From the NCBI RefSeq assembly GCF_900112975.1, contig NZ_FONQ01000001.1:124001-188000 (forward strand): a stretch of 64,000 bases of DNA, read 5' to 3'. Of the stretch, positions 9,398 through 17,892 are shown one piece after another. This DNA is from Flavobacterium xueshanense (GTDB lineage: Bacteria > Bacteroidota > Bacteroidia > Flavobacteriales > Flavobacteriaceae). The position numbers were made by a program, and so were the translations under genes. Below the pieces are notes generated by a model. It was not told the origin of the DNA, made no database searches, and saw only the letters and a list, made by a program, of their open reading frames with translations. Within the stretch, counting starts at the first letter, position 1. Every line of letters starts with the position of its first letter.

Positions 9398-10147
9398 TTA
9401 CAAAATAAGAACTCCTAACTTTCTATATTCTTCCAACCTTAAATCTTCTGGATCTAAATCCGTAACAATCGTGTCTAACTGATTGATATCACAGACAATA
9501 TGCGGCATTTTAGTATTTAATTTACCAGAAGCAAACATAGAAATTACTCTATCAGATGACCCTATCATTGCTTTTTTAACGATAGAAACCTCATAACCGA
9601 CTTCCGTCAACCCCTGTTTTACATTAATACTGCTGGCTCCTATGAAGCAAATATCCGCTTTAATCTTTGATAAAACTTGAATCACATCCATTCCTATGGT
9701 AACCATTGCGTTTTTCTGCATTTTTCCGCCAATAAATATTAAATCTATATTGGGATGTTGAGACAACTGCATCGCTATAGGCAAGCTATAAGTATAAATA
9801 GTAGCCTTTAAATCAGAAGGGATTAACTTAGCAAAAACCAGATTAGTACTCCCTCCACTCATTATAATTACCTGTCCGTCATGTAACAAAGACAATGCTT
9901 TAGTAACAATTTTTTTCTTTTCTTCTTCAGCCGTTATGACGATATCGAAAACATCAACAGACTTTCCTGCGCTTTGTATGGCTCCACCGTAAACTTTTTC
10001 AAGAAGATTCTTGTTATCTAACTCATTTAAATCCCTCCTTATTGTGTCCTCTGACAAAGCTAAAGCCAAAGCCAAATTAGTTGTAACAACTTTCTGATCC
10101 TCAATAAGTTTAGTCATTATATATTTATGTCTTTCGGCTTTTAGCAT
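9398..10147 (-). CDS. DeoR/GlpR-family transcriptional repressor of the amino-sugar island
   Basis: 249 residues. The N-terminus is a DeoR-type helix-turn-helix (residues about 1-57, with LALALSEDTIRRDLNEL as the recognition part). The C-terminal sugar-phosphate sensing domain has the SGGSTN loop, then FIGGKMQKNAMVTIG and CFIGASSI, as in GlpR, AgaR and FruR relatives. Such repressors are released by a phosphorylated sugar; here GlcN-6-P, GlcNAc-6-P or MurNAc-6-P are the natural guesses. The gene is divergent from susC across 244 nt and lies just before nagB. Shared TTGCRTTATTT motifs in both promoter regions make it the obvious local regulator. The effector is unknown. Confidence 0.9.
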   Translation of the reverse strand: MLKAERHKYIMTKLIEDQKVVTTNLALALALSEDTIRRDLNELDNKNLLEKVYGGAIQSAGKSVDVFDIVITAEEEKKKIVTKALSLLHDGQVIIMSGGSTNLVFAKLIPSDLKATIYTYSLPIAMQLSQHPNIDLIFIGGKMQKNAMVTIGMDVIQVLSKIKADICFIGASSINVKQGLTEVGYEVSIVKKAMIGSSDRVISMFASGKLNTKMPHIVCDINQLDTIVTDLDPEDLRLEEYRKLGVLIL

Positions 10148-10170
10148 TTTTTAAAATTAAAAATTCAGGA

Positions 10171-10178
10171 CAAATATA
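10171..10178 (-). promoter_or_regulatory. Probable -7 box of the DeoR-type regulator gene
   Basis: The minus strand reads TATATTTG, matching TAnnTTTG, 24 nt before the ATG at 10147. A TTG lies 15 nt further upstream (CAA at 10194-10196 on the plus strand), slightly closer than the usual -33 spacing. Confidence 0.45.
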
Positions 10179-10290
10179 TCAAATATTTTAATTCAAAAGC
10201 AGGTATATTTCACCAACTGCGATAGAACACCTCATTAAAATCAATAATCTACAAACATAAAGCCTGTTTTTAAACTAAAAATGCATTTTA

Positions 10291-10302
10291 TTGCGTTATT
10301 TA
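10291..10302 (+). promoter_or_regulatory. Upstream copy of the TTGCRTTATTT motif before susC
   Basis: TTGCGTTATTTA, identical over 11 bases to the reverse complement of 9368-9378 and one base different from both arms of the inverted repeat before nagB. It lies about 55 nt upstream of the susC -7 box. Confidence 0.55.
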
Positions 10303-10330
10303 GTTTGTTTTAAAAAAAATTAATACTAAA

Positions 10331-10364
10331 TATTGCATTTATATGCAATAAATAAATATATTTG
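10331..10364 (+). promoter_or_regulatory. susC promoter overlapped by a palindromic operator
   Basis: TTG at 10333-10335 and TATATTTG at 10357-10364 are separated by 21 nt, a full match to the Bacteroidota -33/-7 promoter. The palindrome TATTGCAT-ttat-ATGCAATA (10331-10350) covers the -33 box and part of the spacer, so a bound protein would block RNA polymerase. The half-site TTGCAT also occurs before nagB. Confidence 0.6.
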
Positions 10365-10391
10365 TTCAATAACCATAAAACCACAATAATT

Positions 10392-13300
10392 ATGAAGAAA
10401 TTATTCCTTGTTTCATTATTAGTTTTGTTTGTTCAAGTTACATTTGGACAAAACAAAACAATTACTGGAACTGTCAAAAACAAAGCGGACGGAATTCCAA
10501 TACCTGGGGCTTCTGTGCTAATTAAAGGAACTGCTAATGGAAGCACGACTGACTTTGATGGTAATTACAGCATCGCTGCATCATCAGGACAAACACTTAG
10601 TTTCAGTTACATTGGTTTTGAAACCAAAGAAATAAAATTTACGGGACAGCAAACACTCAATATAGAACTTTCAGAAAATGCTTTAAAATTAGACGAAGTT
10701 GTTATTGTGGGCTTTGCTTCTCAGAAAAAAGCGAATCTTACAGGTGCTGTAGCCTCTATTGATGTTAGTAAAACACTTGGAAGCAGACCTTTGACAGACA
10801 TCAGTAAAGCATTACAAGGTACTACGCCAGGTGTAAATGTTAGTTTTAATTCCGGAAATATAAACCGTTCAGCAAATCTGAATATACGTGGATCTGGAAC
10901 TGTAAATGGCTCAGATTCTCCTCTCGTATTAGTTGACGGGGTTCCAACGGATTTAGCTCTTATTAATCCAAATGACGTAGCAACAATGTCTGTACTAAAA
11001 GATGCGGCTTCTGCCTCTATATATGGAGCTCGTGCAGCCTTTGGTGTAATACTTATTACTACAAAAGGAGGAAAAACAGGTGAAGGAAAAGTTAGATTTT
11101 CTTACTCGGGAAACACGGCTTTCTATAATCCAATCTCGACATTACAATTCCTAGACCCAACAGATGAAATTCCTGGTTTGATTTTGGCAGGAACCCGTAC
11201 TGACGGTGCAATGCCAGAATTTTTTGGTGCAAATTACAATACGATGCTGGCTGGAATTCAAAACTGGAAAGAAAAATATGCAAATAATCGTACCAGTAAT
11301 GAGATGATTTACGGTGAGGATTGGGAGATTAAAAACGGCACACCTTATTTTTACAGAGTTTGGGATACAAATAAAGAATTGTTTGCAAATGATGCTCTTC
11401 AAACTTATCACAATTTTTCTGCGCAAGGTAATCTAGGAAATAACAGTTCTTTCTTCGCTTCATTTGGACTTACAGAACAAGAAGGAATGTTAAAAGTTAA
11501 TCAAGAAAAAAAACAAAGAACAAATGTAAATTTAGGATTTACAACAAAATTAGCTGATTGGCTTACTGGTGATTTTAAAGTGTTGACAATTCTAAGTAAT
11601 TATAAACAACCGTTCAATTATTATGGTGGTGAAGGCACTGATGATTCAGGATATGGCGGGTATCTTGGTTATGCTCTTCGTTGGGGTCAATATACACCAA
11701 ATTTCGGAACTTACAGAGGATACAATTTTCGCACTGCTGGAGGATATTTATCTAATGCTTCCACGAATGAAAATAAACAAGTTAATAATAGGTTAAGTGC
11801 TAAATTTACAGCAGAAATTACAAAAGATTTTAATTTAATAGGTGAAATAAGTAATGTGACTGACTATTATTCCAGAAAACAAAACGGAGGCAAATTTCAA
11901 GGCTGGGATAGTTGGTCGGCTATGCCTTATAGTGCTACCACAATTCAAACAGCAATGCCCACTATTTTGGCAGCAGGAGCTGATTTTGTAGCGCAATCAA
12001 AGGCTGAATCAACAACAAAAGTTGTCAATATCTACGCAAATTACAAAAAGCAATTTGATAAACATAACATCAAATTTTTAGGAGGTTTCAACTCGGAGTG
12101 GCAAGATTTTTCACGTACTTACGCGAGAAGAAATACGCTTTTGGACAAATCAAAACCGGAATTTAATCTTGCTGTAGGTGAGCAATTTGTTGCAGGAGCT
12201 GGTAACAGTTCTTTAAATCCAGCAGTAACCTCCTATTCAATCGCTGGTTTCTTTGGACGAATAAATTATGATTATGACGGAATTTATCTCTTAGAAGTGA
12301 ATGCCCGTTATGACGGTTCTTCAAAATTTCCTACTGCTCAACAATGGGGATTTTTCCCTTCAGCATCTGTCGGATACAGGATTTCTAACGAGAAATTTAT
12401 GGAAAGCACACGTGGTTGGCTGAATGATCTTAAATTGCGTGCTTCTGTAGGGGCGATTGGAAATCAAAACGTAGGAAATAATGCTTTCTTATCCGTTTTA
12501 AATTCTTCAAATCCTTGGTGGATAAACAGTGGATCTACACTGCCTCCCTCTACTGGTTTACCAACTAATGTTGATCCCACATTATCTTGGGAGAAAGTTT
12601 ATACAAATGATATTGGTCTGGATGTGTCAATATTCAAAATGTTAAGCGCTTCATTCGATTGGTATCAGCGTGAGACAAAAGGAATGTTAGCGCCAGGCAT
12701 AACTCTTCCTGGTTCTTTTGGTCAGGCTGCTGCACAAACAAACTCAGGAAACATAAGAACAAGAGGTTGGGAATTGTCATTAAATTTTAATAAAGAAATA
12801 AATAAAAATGCTTCGGTATTTTTAGATGTTGCTTTATCAGATTACACCTCCGTGATAACCAAATGGAATAATACTTCTAAATTATTAAGCACTTATTATG
12901 ATGGGTATGAAATTGGTCAAATTTGGGGTTTAACAAGTGATAGGCTTCTTCAAGCGGATGATGTAATAACAAACAACGGTAAAACAGTAAATGGGATTGA
13001 CTACTCAAGGGCAATGGGCGGTAATTTCAAATTTGGAGCTGGAGATGTGCATTACGTGGATACAAACGGGGATGGTGCTATATCTCGCGGTGCTGGAACC
13101 GCAGACGACCACGGAGATTTAACTAAAATTGGAAACTCAACTCCACGTTATAAATACGGAATAACATTAGGCGGAAAACTTCACGGATTTGATGTTTCTG
13201 CTTTCTTCCAAGGAGTTGCTAAACGTGATTATTGGGCTGCCTCTGACGCCGTGTTACCTTTCTATCGTTCACCTCAACAAATGTATGCGAACCAATTAGA

Positions 13301-13658
13301 CTATTGGACACCTGAAAATACAGGTGCATATTGGCCAAATCCAAATTATGGCGATGAATCAGGTGGTTTTGGAGGAAGTACTACTGGTAGAAATAACTTC
13401 ATTACTCAAACAAGATATTTATTAGACATGTCTTATTTGCGTCTTAAAAACTTTAGTCTTGGGTATTCTTTATCCAAAGAACTTGTAAAAAAAGCCGGAT
13501 TAGAAAAAGTTAGACTTTACACCTCAGGTGAAAACTTATTGACTTGGGCCGATAGCCGCCTTCCTGTTGACCCAGAAATTAATGAAGCTGAAATTTTCTG
13601 GGGAAGAGCTTATCCTTATACTAAATCATGGTCTTTTGGAGTTGAGCTATCGTTCTAA
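10392..13658 (+). CDS. SusC/RagA-family TonB-dependent outer-membrane transporter
   Basis: The ATG at 10392 gives 1088 residues beginning with a signal peptide (MKKLFLVSLLVLFVQVTFGQ); a TTG at 10362 lies inside the -7 box and cannot be the start. After the signal comes a carboxypeptidase-like regulatory domain (ITGTVKNKADGIPIPGASV, residues about 24-105), then the SusC signature region (DEVVIVGFASQKKANLTGAV), the plug (PLVLVDGVPTD, DVATMSVLKDAASASIYGAR) and a long beta-barrel ending in an aromatic residue (VELSF). It forms the outer-membrane channel closed by the SusD lid, powered by TonB-ExbBD. The substrate is inferred from the locus: peptidoglycan fragments or other GlcNAc/MurNAc glycans. 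It starts 24 nt before susD. Confidence 0.96.
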   Translation: MKKLFLVSLLVLFVQVTFGQNKTITGTVKNKADGIPIPGASVLIKGTANGSTTDFDGNYSIAASSGQTLSFSYIGFETKEIKFTGQQTLNIELSENALKLDEVVIVGFASQKKANLTGAVASIDVSKTLGSRPLTDISKALQGTTPGVNVSFNSGNINRSANLNIRGSGTVNGSDSPLVLVDGVPTDLALINPNDVATMSVLKDAASASIYGARAAFGVILITTKGGKTGEGKVRFSYSGNTAFYNPISTLQFLDPTDEIPGLILAGTRTDGAMPEFFGANYNTMLAGIQNWKEKYANNRTSNEMIYGEDWEIKNGTPYFYRVWDTNKELFANDALQTYHNFSAQGNLGNNSSFFASFGLTEQEGMLKVNQEKKQRTNVNLGFTTKLADWLTGDFKVLTILSNYKQPFNYYGGEGTDDSGYGGYLGYALRWGQYTPNFGTYRGYNFRTAGGYLSNASTNENKQVNNRLSAKFTAEITKDFNLIGEISNVTDYYSRKQNGGKFQGWDSWSAMPYSATTIQTAMPTILAAGADFVAQSKAESTTKVVNIYANYKKQFDKHNIKFLGGFNSEWQDFSRTYARRNTLLDKSKPEFNLAVGEQFVAGAGNSSLNPAVTSYSIAGFFGRINYDYDGIYLLEVNARYDGSSKFPTAQQWGFFPSASVGYRISNEKFMESTRGWLNDLKLRASVGAIGNQNVGNNAFLSVLNSSNPWWINSGSTLPPSTGLPTNVDPTLSWEKVYTNDIGLDVSIFKMLSASFDWYQRETKGMLAPGITLPGSFGQAAAQTNSGNIRTRGWELSLNFNKEINKNASVFLDVALSDYTSVITKWNNTSKLLSTYYDGYEIGQIWGLTSDRLLQADDVITNNGKTVNGIDYSRAMGGNFKFGAGDVHYVDTNGDGAISRGAGTADDHGDLTKIGNSTPRYKYGITLGGKLHGFDVSAFFQGVAKRDYWAASDAVLPFYRSPQQMYANQLDYWTPENTGAYWPNPNYGDESGGFGGSTTGRNNFITQTRYLLDMSYLRLKNFSLGYSLSKELVKKAGLEKVRLYTSGENLLTWADSRLPVDPEINEAEIFWGRAYPYTKSWSFGVELSF

Positions 13659-13682
13659 TATTAACAATTCAAAAATTTTAAA

Positions 13683-15416
13683 ATGAAAAAATTAAATATA
13701 AAATCTAAATTACTACTAATGTTTACTGTTGCTACTGTCGCAATATCTTCAGTTAGTTGTGAGGACTACTTAACAGAAGATCCTGCGGATAAATTTACAA
13801 ACGATAACTTTTGGCAAACAGAAGACAATGTAAAAACATTTTCATGGAATAATTATGATACGTTTTATGGCTACGGAAATGGTACAACAATTGGACTTTC
13901 CTTTTTCTATTACCATGGTAGTGATAACAGAGTTGATGATAATTTATCGGCTTTCTCTTTTTATCAGATGCCGATAACTCCGACTACTACTAATGCCACT
14001 TCTTGGAATCAATATTACTCATTAATTCGCCGTTGCAATTTGATGCTGGAAAAAGTACCCAGTGTTACAATGTCTGAAGCAAAAAAGAATCATTATATTG
14101 GAGTAGCTAAATTTTTTAGAGCTTATACTTATTTTCGTTTAGTGCAAAAATTTGGAGACGTTCCGTATTCTGATCAATATTTATCTCAAAATGATCCTTT
14201 AGTTTATGCACCAGCAACACCAAGGGCAGAAATCGTAGAAAAAGTTATCGCAGATTTAGAAGAAGCTAGCAACTTGCTGCTTGCAATTGATGATAAAAAT
14301 GTTACTGTCAATAAATATACCGCTTACGCCGCTTTGAGCAATGTTTGTCTATATGAAGGAACTTACAGAAAATATCATTTAGGTCAAAACGGAAGTGCTT
14401 ATCTTAACAAAGCCAAAACAGCTTCGTTGGCAATAATGAATAATTCAAGCTATAGATTAAATTCCGATTGGCAATCTCTTTATAATTCTGTTGAATTGGG
14501 TGGCAACTCAGAAGTGATACTTGCAAAACGTTATCTGACAAACGTATTAATGCATTCTCTGCAGAACTACACCAATACTTCTACTACACAATACGGATTA
14601 ACAAAATGGGCTGCCGATAGCTATGTAACAACAAATGGCTTACCAATACAACAAGCCGGAAACACCCAATACATAGGCGATGATAACGTTACTAAAACAT
14701 TTACTAATAGAGATCCACGTTTTGCAAAAACTATAAACCCGACTGTTTACGGATATAAAGGAAAACCTTTTGGTACCGCTGCATTAACTTCAATGTCTGG
14801 ATATGTATTTGAATTATACAATAATCCTGCAACATCAGGTCCAGATGTCACAACTGGAGGACGAAATTATACTGACAGTCCGTTATTTACACTCAGCGAG
14901 ATTTATTTGAACTACGCGGAGGCTTGTGCTGAGCTTGGTACCGCAACAAATATTGACCTTGATATGTCAATCAATAAAGTACGTACTCGTGCAGGTATAG
15001 CATCTTTAACTACTGACGGAAATAATGTTTCTGCCGCAGGTGTGCAAATTAATGACCCAAGAAGAACAGCTGCTTTGGAACAAATCTCCGGTAGCGTTAA
15101 TCCACTAATTTGGGAAATTCGTCGTGAGCGTCAAATTGAATTTATGAGCTGGACAACACTAAGACAAATTGACATTTACCGTTGGAAAAAAGGAGATTAT
15201 TTAGATACTACAAAAAATCCAGATGTAAATCTTGGAGCAAGAGTTGGTACTCCTGTTGGAACGCAAATTAAAGTAGACGCTAACGGTTATGTAAAGATTT
15301 ACCCAACAAGTACAAGAAACTTTGAAGTCAAACACTATTTATTAAATATCCCTACAAATGATATTGATTTATATAAAGCTCAAGGTGTAGAATTAAAACA
15401 AAACCCAGGTTGGTAA
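13683..15416 (+). CDS. SusD/RagB-family surface glycan-binding lipoprotein
   Basis: 577 residues. A type II signal peptide ends at C26 (ISSVSC), followed by EDYLTEDPADKFTNDNFW, the usual SusD start. TPR-like helices follow (YFRLVQKFGDVPYSD, LSEIYLNYAEACAELG), then IWEIRRERQIEFMSW and the C-terminal SusD part. SusD proteins lie on the SusC barrel as a hinged lid and help capture glycan. The gene follows susC by 24 nt in one operon. A hairpin 38 nt after the stop probably ends most transcripts. Glycan preference cannot be read from the sequence. Confidence 0.96.
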   Translation: MKKLNIKSKLLLMFTVATVAISSVSCEDYLTEDPADKFTNDNFWQTEDNVKTFSWNNYDTFYGYGNGTTIGLSFFYYHGSDNRVDDNLSAFSFYQMPITPTTTNATSWNQYYSLIRRCNLMLEKVPSVTMSEAKKNHYIGVAKFFRAYTYFRLVQKFGDVPYSDQYLSQNDPLVYAPATPRAEIVEKVIADLEEASNLLLAIDDKNVTVNKYTAYAALSNVCLYEGTYRKYHLGQNGSAYLNKAKTASLAIMNNSSYRLNSDWQSLYNSVELGGNSEVILAKRYLTNVLMHSLQNYTNTSTTQYGLTKWAADSYVTTNGLPIQQAGNTQYIGDDNVTKTFTNRDPRFAKTINPTVYGYKGKPFGTAALTSMSGYVFELYNNPATSGPDVTTGGRNYTDSPLFTLSEIYLNYAEACAELGTATNIDLDMSINKVRTRAGIASLTTDGNNVSAAGVQINDPRRTAALEQISGSVNPLIWEIRRERQIEFMSWTTLRQIDIYRWKKGDYLDTTKNPDVNLGARVGTPVGTQIKVDANGYVKIYPTSTRNFEVKHYLLNIPTNDIDLYKAQGVELKQNPGW

Positions 15417-15453
15417 TTCAGTAACCCAAAAACTGAATACTATAAGATTATAA

Positions 15454-15500
15454 ACTACCTCAAGGCGCAGATAGCCCAGAGGTAGTATTGTAATTTTCTT
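15454..15500 (+). terminator. Probable terminator after susD
   Basis: ACTACCTC (15454-15461) pairs with GAGGTAGT (15479-15486); inside, GGC pairs with GCC. The sequence after the stem is T-rich (ATTGTAATTTTCTTT) rather than a pure T-run, so it may end only part of transcription and let some continue to namZ. Confidence 0.5.
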
Positions 15501-15612
15501 TGTCATAAGTATTGATTATCAAAAAACTACCAAAATAAAAGTCCTATCTGATAGATTCAGAGAAACTCTTCTCTAGTAAATCAAATTCAAATTGATCATC
15601 GTACGGGAAAAA

Positions 15613-15651
15613 CCAAATAATAATTAAATAAAAATTTAAAATTTTATTTGG
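15613..15651. repeat. Inverted repeat before namZ
   Basis: CCAAATAA at 15613-15620 and TTATTTGG at 15644-15651, extended by one further pair on the outside, flank a very AT-rich spacer about 40 nt before the namZ ATG. It could be a regulatory site or a hairpin in the leader. No clear TAnnTTTG box was found in this gap. Confidence 0.35.
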
Positions 15652-15689
15652 TCAAGATCATCATTCTAACTATTAAACTTTAATTTAAA

Positions 15690-16889
15690 ATGATAAAATT
15701 TATAACAAAAAGTGCTCTTCTTGTATTATCTATATTTTACACCTCATCCTATTCCAATTCATTTCAGATAATTACAAAAAAAAATACGTTAGAAAACAAT
15801 AGTATCACAATTCGAACAGGCGCTGATAATTACGAGAAATACCTGCCGTTATTGCAAAATAAAAAGGTTGGAATTGTTACCAATCAGACTGGTATTCTGA
15901 CAAACAAAATACATTTAGTAGACTTTTTATTAGAAAAAAAAATAGCCATCCAAACCATTTTTGCTCCTGAACACGGTTTTAGAGGAACTGCTGACGCTGG
16001 AGAACATGTCGTTGATGGAAAAGATGCCAAAACCGGACTCTCAATTATTTCTCTTTACGGTGATAATAAAAAACCAAAAGCAACACAATTAGTTGGAATT
16101 GACATTATGTTATTTGATTTACAAGATGTTGGCGCACGTTTTTACACTTACATTTCGTCTTTGCATTATGTCATGGAAGCCTGTGCAGAAAACGGAATTC
16201 CTCTTTTAATTCTTGACAGACCAAATCCTAATGGGAGTATTATTGATGGTCCACTTTTAGAAAAAGAATTTACCAGTTTTGTAGGCATGCACCCTATTCC
16301 GTTACTTCACGGGATGACTATCGGGGAATATGCACAAATGATAAATGGAGAAAAATGGCTTAAAAATGCGGCACAATGTAAATTGACCGTTATTCCTTGC
16401 ATTGATTATAATCGAAAAATGGAATATAATTTACCTGTAAAACCATCTCCAAATTTACCAAATGACCAATCCATAAATCTTTATGCGAGTTTGTGCTTGT
16501 TTGAAGGGACCAATGTGAGTGTGGGCAGAGGAACCGAAAAACAATTTCAAATTTATGGTTCACCTTTTTTAACGGAAAGCACTTTTACTTTTATTCCAAA
16601 ACCAAATTTCGGAGCCAAAGACCCACTTTATAATGGAAAAGAATGTTTTGGTGAAGATTTAACAACTTATCCTAAATTATCTCGATTAGAACTAAAATGG
16701 TTAATTAAAGCCTATCAAAATACCAGTGACAAAACTCAATTCTTCAATCCTTTTTTTACAAAACTTGCTGGGACAAAAAAATTACAGCAGCAAATTGAAA
16801 GCGGAATTTCAGAAAATAAAATAAGAAAAAGTTGGAAAAATGGATTAACAGTATTTAAAAAAATGCGCATGAAGTACGTGATCTATTAA
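15690..16889 (+). CDS. namZ: Exo-beta-N-acetylmuramidase, NamZ (DUF1343/YbbC) family
   Basis: 399 residues with an N-terminal signal sequence (about 1-22), so a periplasmic enzyme. The family pattern is plain: NKKVGIVTNQTGI, APEHGFRGTADAGE, DLQDVGARFYTYISSL, LLILDRPNPNG and FEGTNVSVGRGTEKQFQIYG. B. subtilis NamZ (YbbC) of this family removes MurNAc from the non-reducing ends of peptidoglycan pieces and is encoded with nagZ, amiE and murQ. The same partners follow here, which supports the call. It appears to be the first gene of a five-gene plus-strand operon ending at 23805. The acidic residues in EHGFRG and DLQDVG are likely in the active site. Confidence 0.9.
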   Translation: MIKFITKSALLVLSIFYTSSYSNSFQIITKKNTLENNSITIRTGADNYEKYLPLLQNKKVGIVTNQTGILTNKIHLVDFLLEKKIAIQTIFAPEHGFRGTADAGEHVVDGKDAKTGLSIISLYGDNKKPKATQLVGIDIMLFDLQDVGARFYTYISSLHYVMEACAENGIPLLILDRPNPNGSIIDGPLLEKEFTSFVGMHPIPLLHGMTIGEYAQMINGEKWLKNAAQCKLTVIPCIDYNRKMEYNLPVKPSPNLPNDQSINLYASLCLFEGTNVSVGRGTEKQFQIYGSPFLTESTFTFIPKPNFGAKDPLYNGKECFGEDLTTYPKLSRLELKWLIKAYQNTSDKTQFFNPFFTKLAGTKKLQQQIESGISENKIRKSWKNGLTVFKKMRMKYVIY

Positions 16890-17001
16890 ATAAATGCTTG
16901 TTTATTTTCATATAAAACTAGGGAACTATTTTAATAAAATACAAACATTGAATCTGGCCTACAAAAAACAAAAAATCTCTAATCAGTAAAAAAAATAAGA
17001 A

Positions 17002-17829
17002 ATGACAAAAATTAATACCGATACAGAACAAGAATCTCTTTATTCGAACTTAGATAAAATGAGTACTAATGAACTACTCTCTAATATAAATAATGAAGAT
17101 AAAAAAGTAGCAGATATAATAGAAAAACAAATTCCCAATATTGAAAAATTGGTTGATATTATTGTGTCTAAAATGAAACTTGGTGGAAGACTATTTTATA
17201 TCGGCGCGGGTACATCCGGAAGAATCGGCATTCTTGATGCTTCAGAATGTCCGCCTACTTTTGGAGTTCCGGACAATTGGATTATTGGCATCATTGCAGG
17301 TGGCGACTCAGCCATCAGAAAAGCAGTAGAAAATGCCGAGGATGACATTGATCAAGCCTGGAGAGATTTATCAGCTTACGACATTTCGAATTTAGATGTA
17401 GTTATAGGAATTGCAGCTTCGGGAAACACTCCTTATGTTATTGGCGGATTAAAAAAAGCGAAAGAAAACAATATCGCAACTGGAAGTATTTCCTGTAATA
17501 GTGAAAGTCTGATTTCAAAACAAGCTGATTATCCTATAGAATTGATTGTAGGTCCAGAATTCCTTACCGGAAGCACTAGAATGAAAGCTGGAACATCACA
17601 AAAATTAGTTTTAAACATGATTTCAACATCTGTTATGATTAAACTAGGGCGTATTTACGGCAACAAAATGATTGACATGCAATTGTCTAATAAAAAACTA
17701 GTACAAAGAGGTGTTGAGATGATTGTAGAAGAACTACACATTGACGAGAAATTAGCTTCTGAATTACTAAAAAAACATAAAAGTGTCAGAGCCGTTTTAC
17801 TGGCTGAAAATAAAAATCTAGAGATTTAA
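17002..17829 (+). CDS. murQ: N-acetylmuramic acid 6-phosphate etherase
   Basis: 275 residues, slightly shorter than E. coli MurQ (298). The SIS domain carries the etherase signature GAGTSGRIGILDASECPP at about 68-85. E82 and E113 match the catalytic glutamates E83 and E114 of E. coli. LTGSTRMKAGTSQK near residue 190 is also typical. The enzyme splits MurNAc-6-P into GlcNAc-6-P and D-lactate in the cytoplasm. It needs phosphorylated substrate, yet neither a PTS nor a MurK-like kinase is encoded in the window. It lies 112 nt after namZ and 63 nt before the symporter gene. GlcNAc-6-P could then pass to the NagB-PIG-L fusion upstream. Confidence 0.95.
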   Translation: MTKINTDTEQESLYSNLDKMSTNELLSNINNEDKKVADIIEKQIPNIEKLVDIIVSKMKLGGRLFYIGAGTSGRIGILDASECPPTFGVPDNWIIGIIAGGDSAIRKAVENAEDDIDQAWRDLSAYDISNLDVVIGIAASGNTPYVIGGLKKAKENNIATGSISCNSESLISKQADYPIELIVGPEFLTGSTRMKAGTSQKLVLNMISTSVMIKLGRIYGNKMIDMQLSNKKLVQRGVEMIVEELHIDEKLASELLKKHKSVRAVLLAENKNLEI

Positions 17830-17892
17830 TCAACAAACTATTTAAAGTCTATTACAGATTCTTAAAAAACAGTAAACCCATAAAGATACAAA

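Noticed and set aside
10362..10391. TTG start for susC
   Set aside because: The TTG is part of the -7 promoter box; the ATG at 10392 gives a proper signal peptide.
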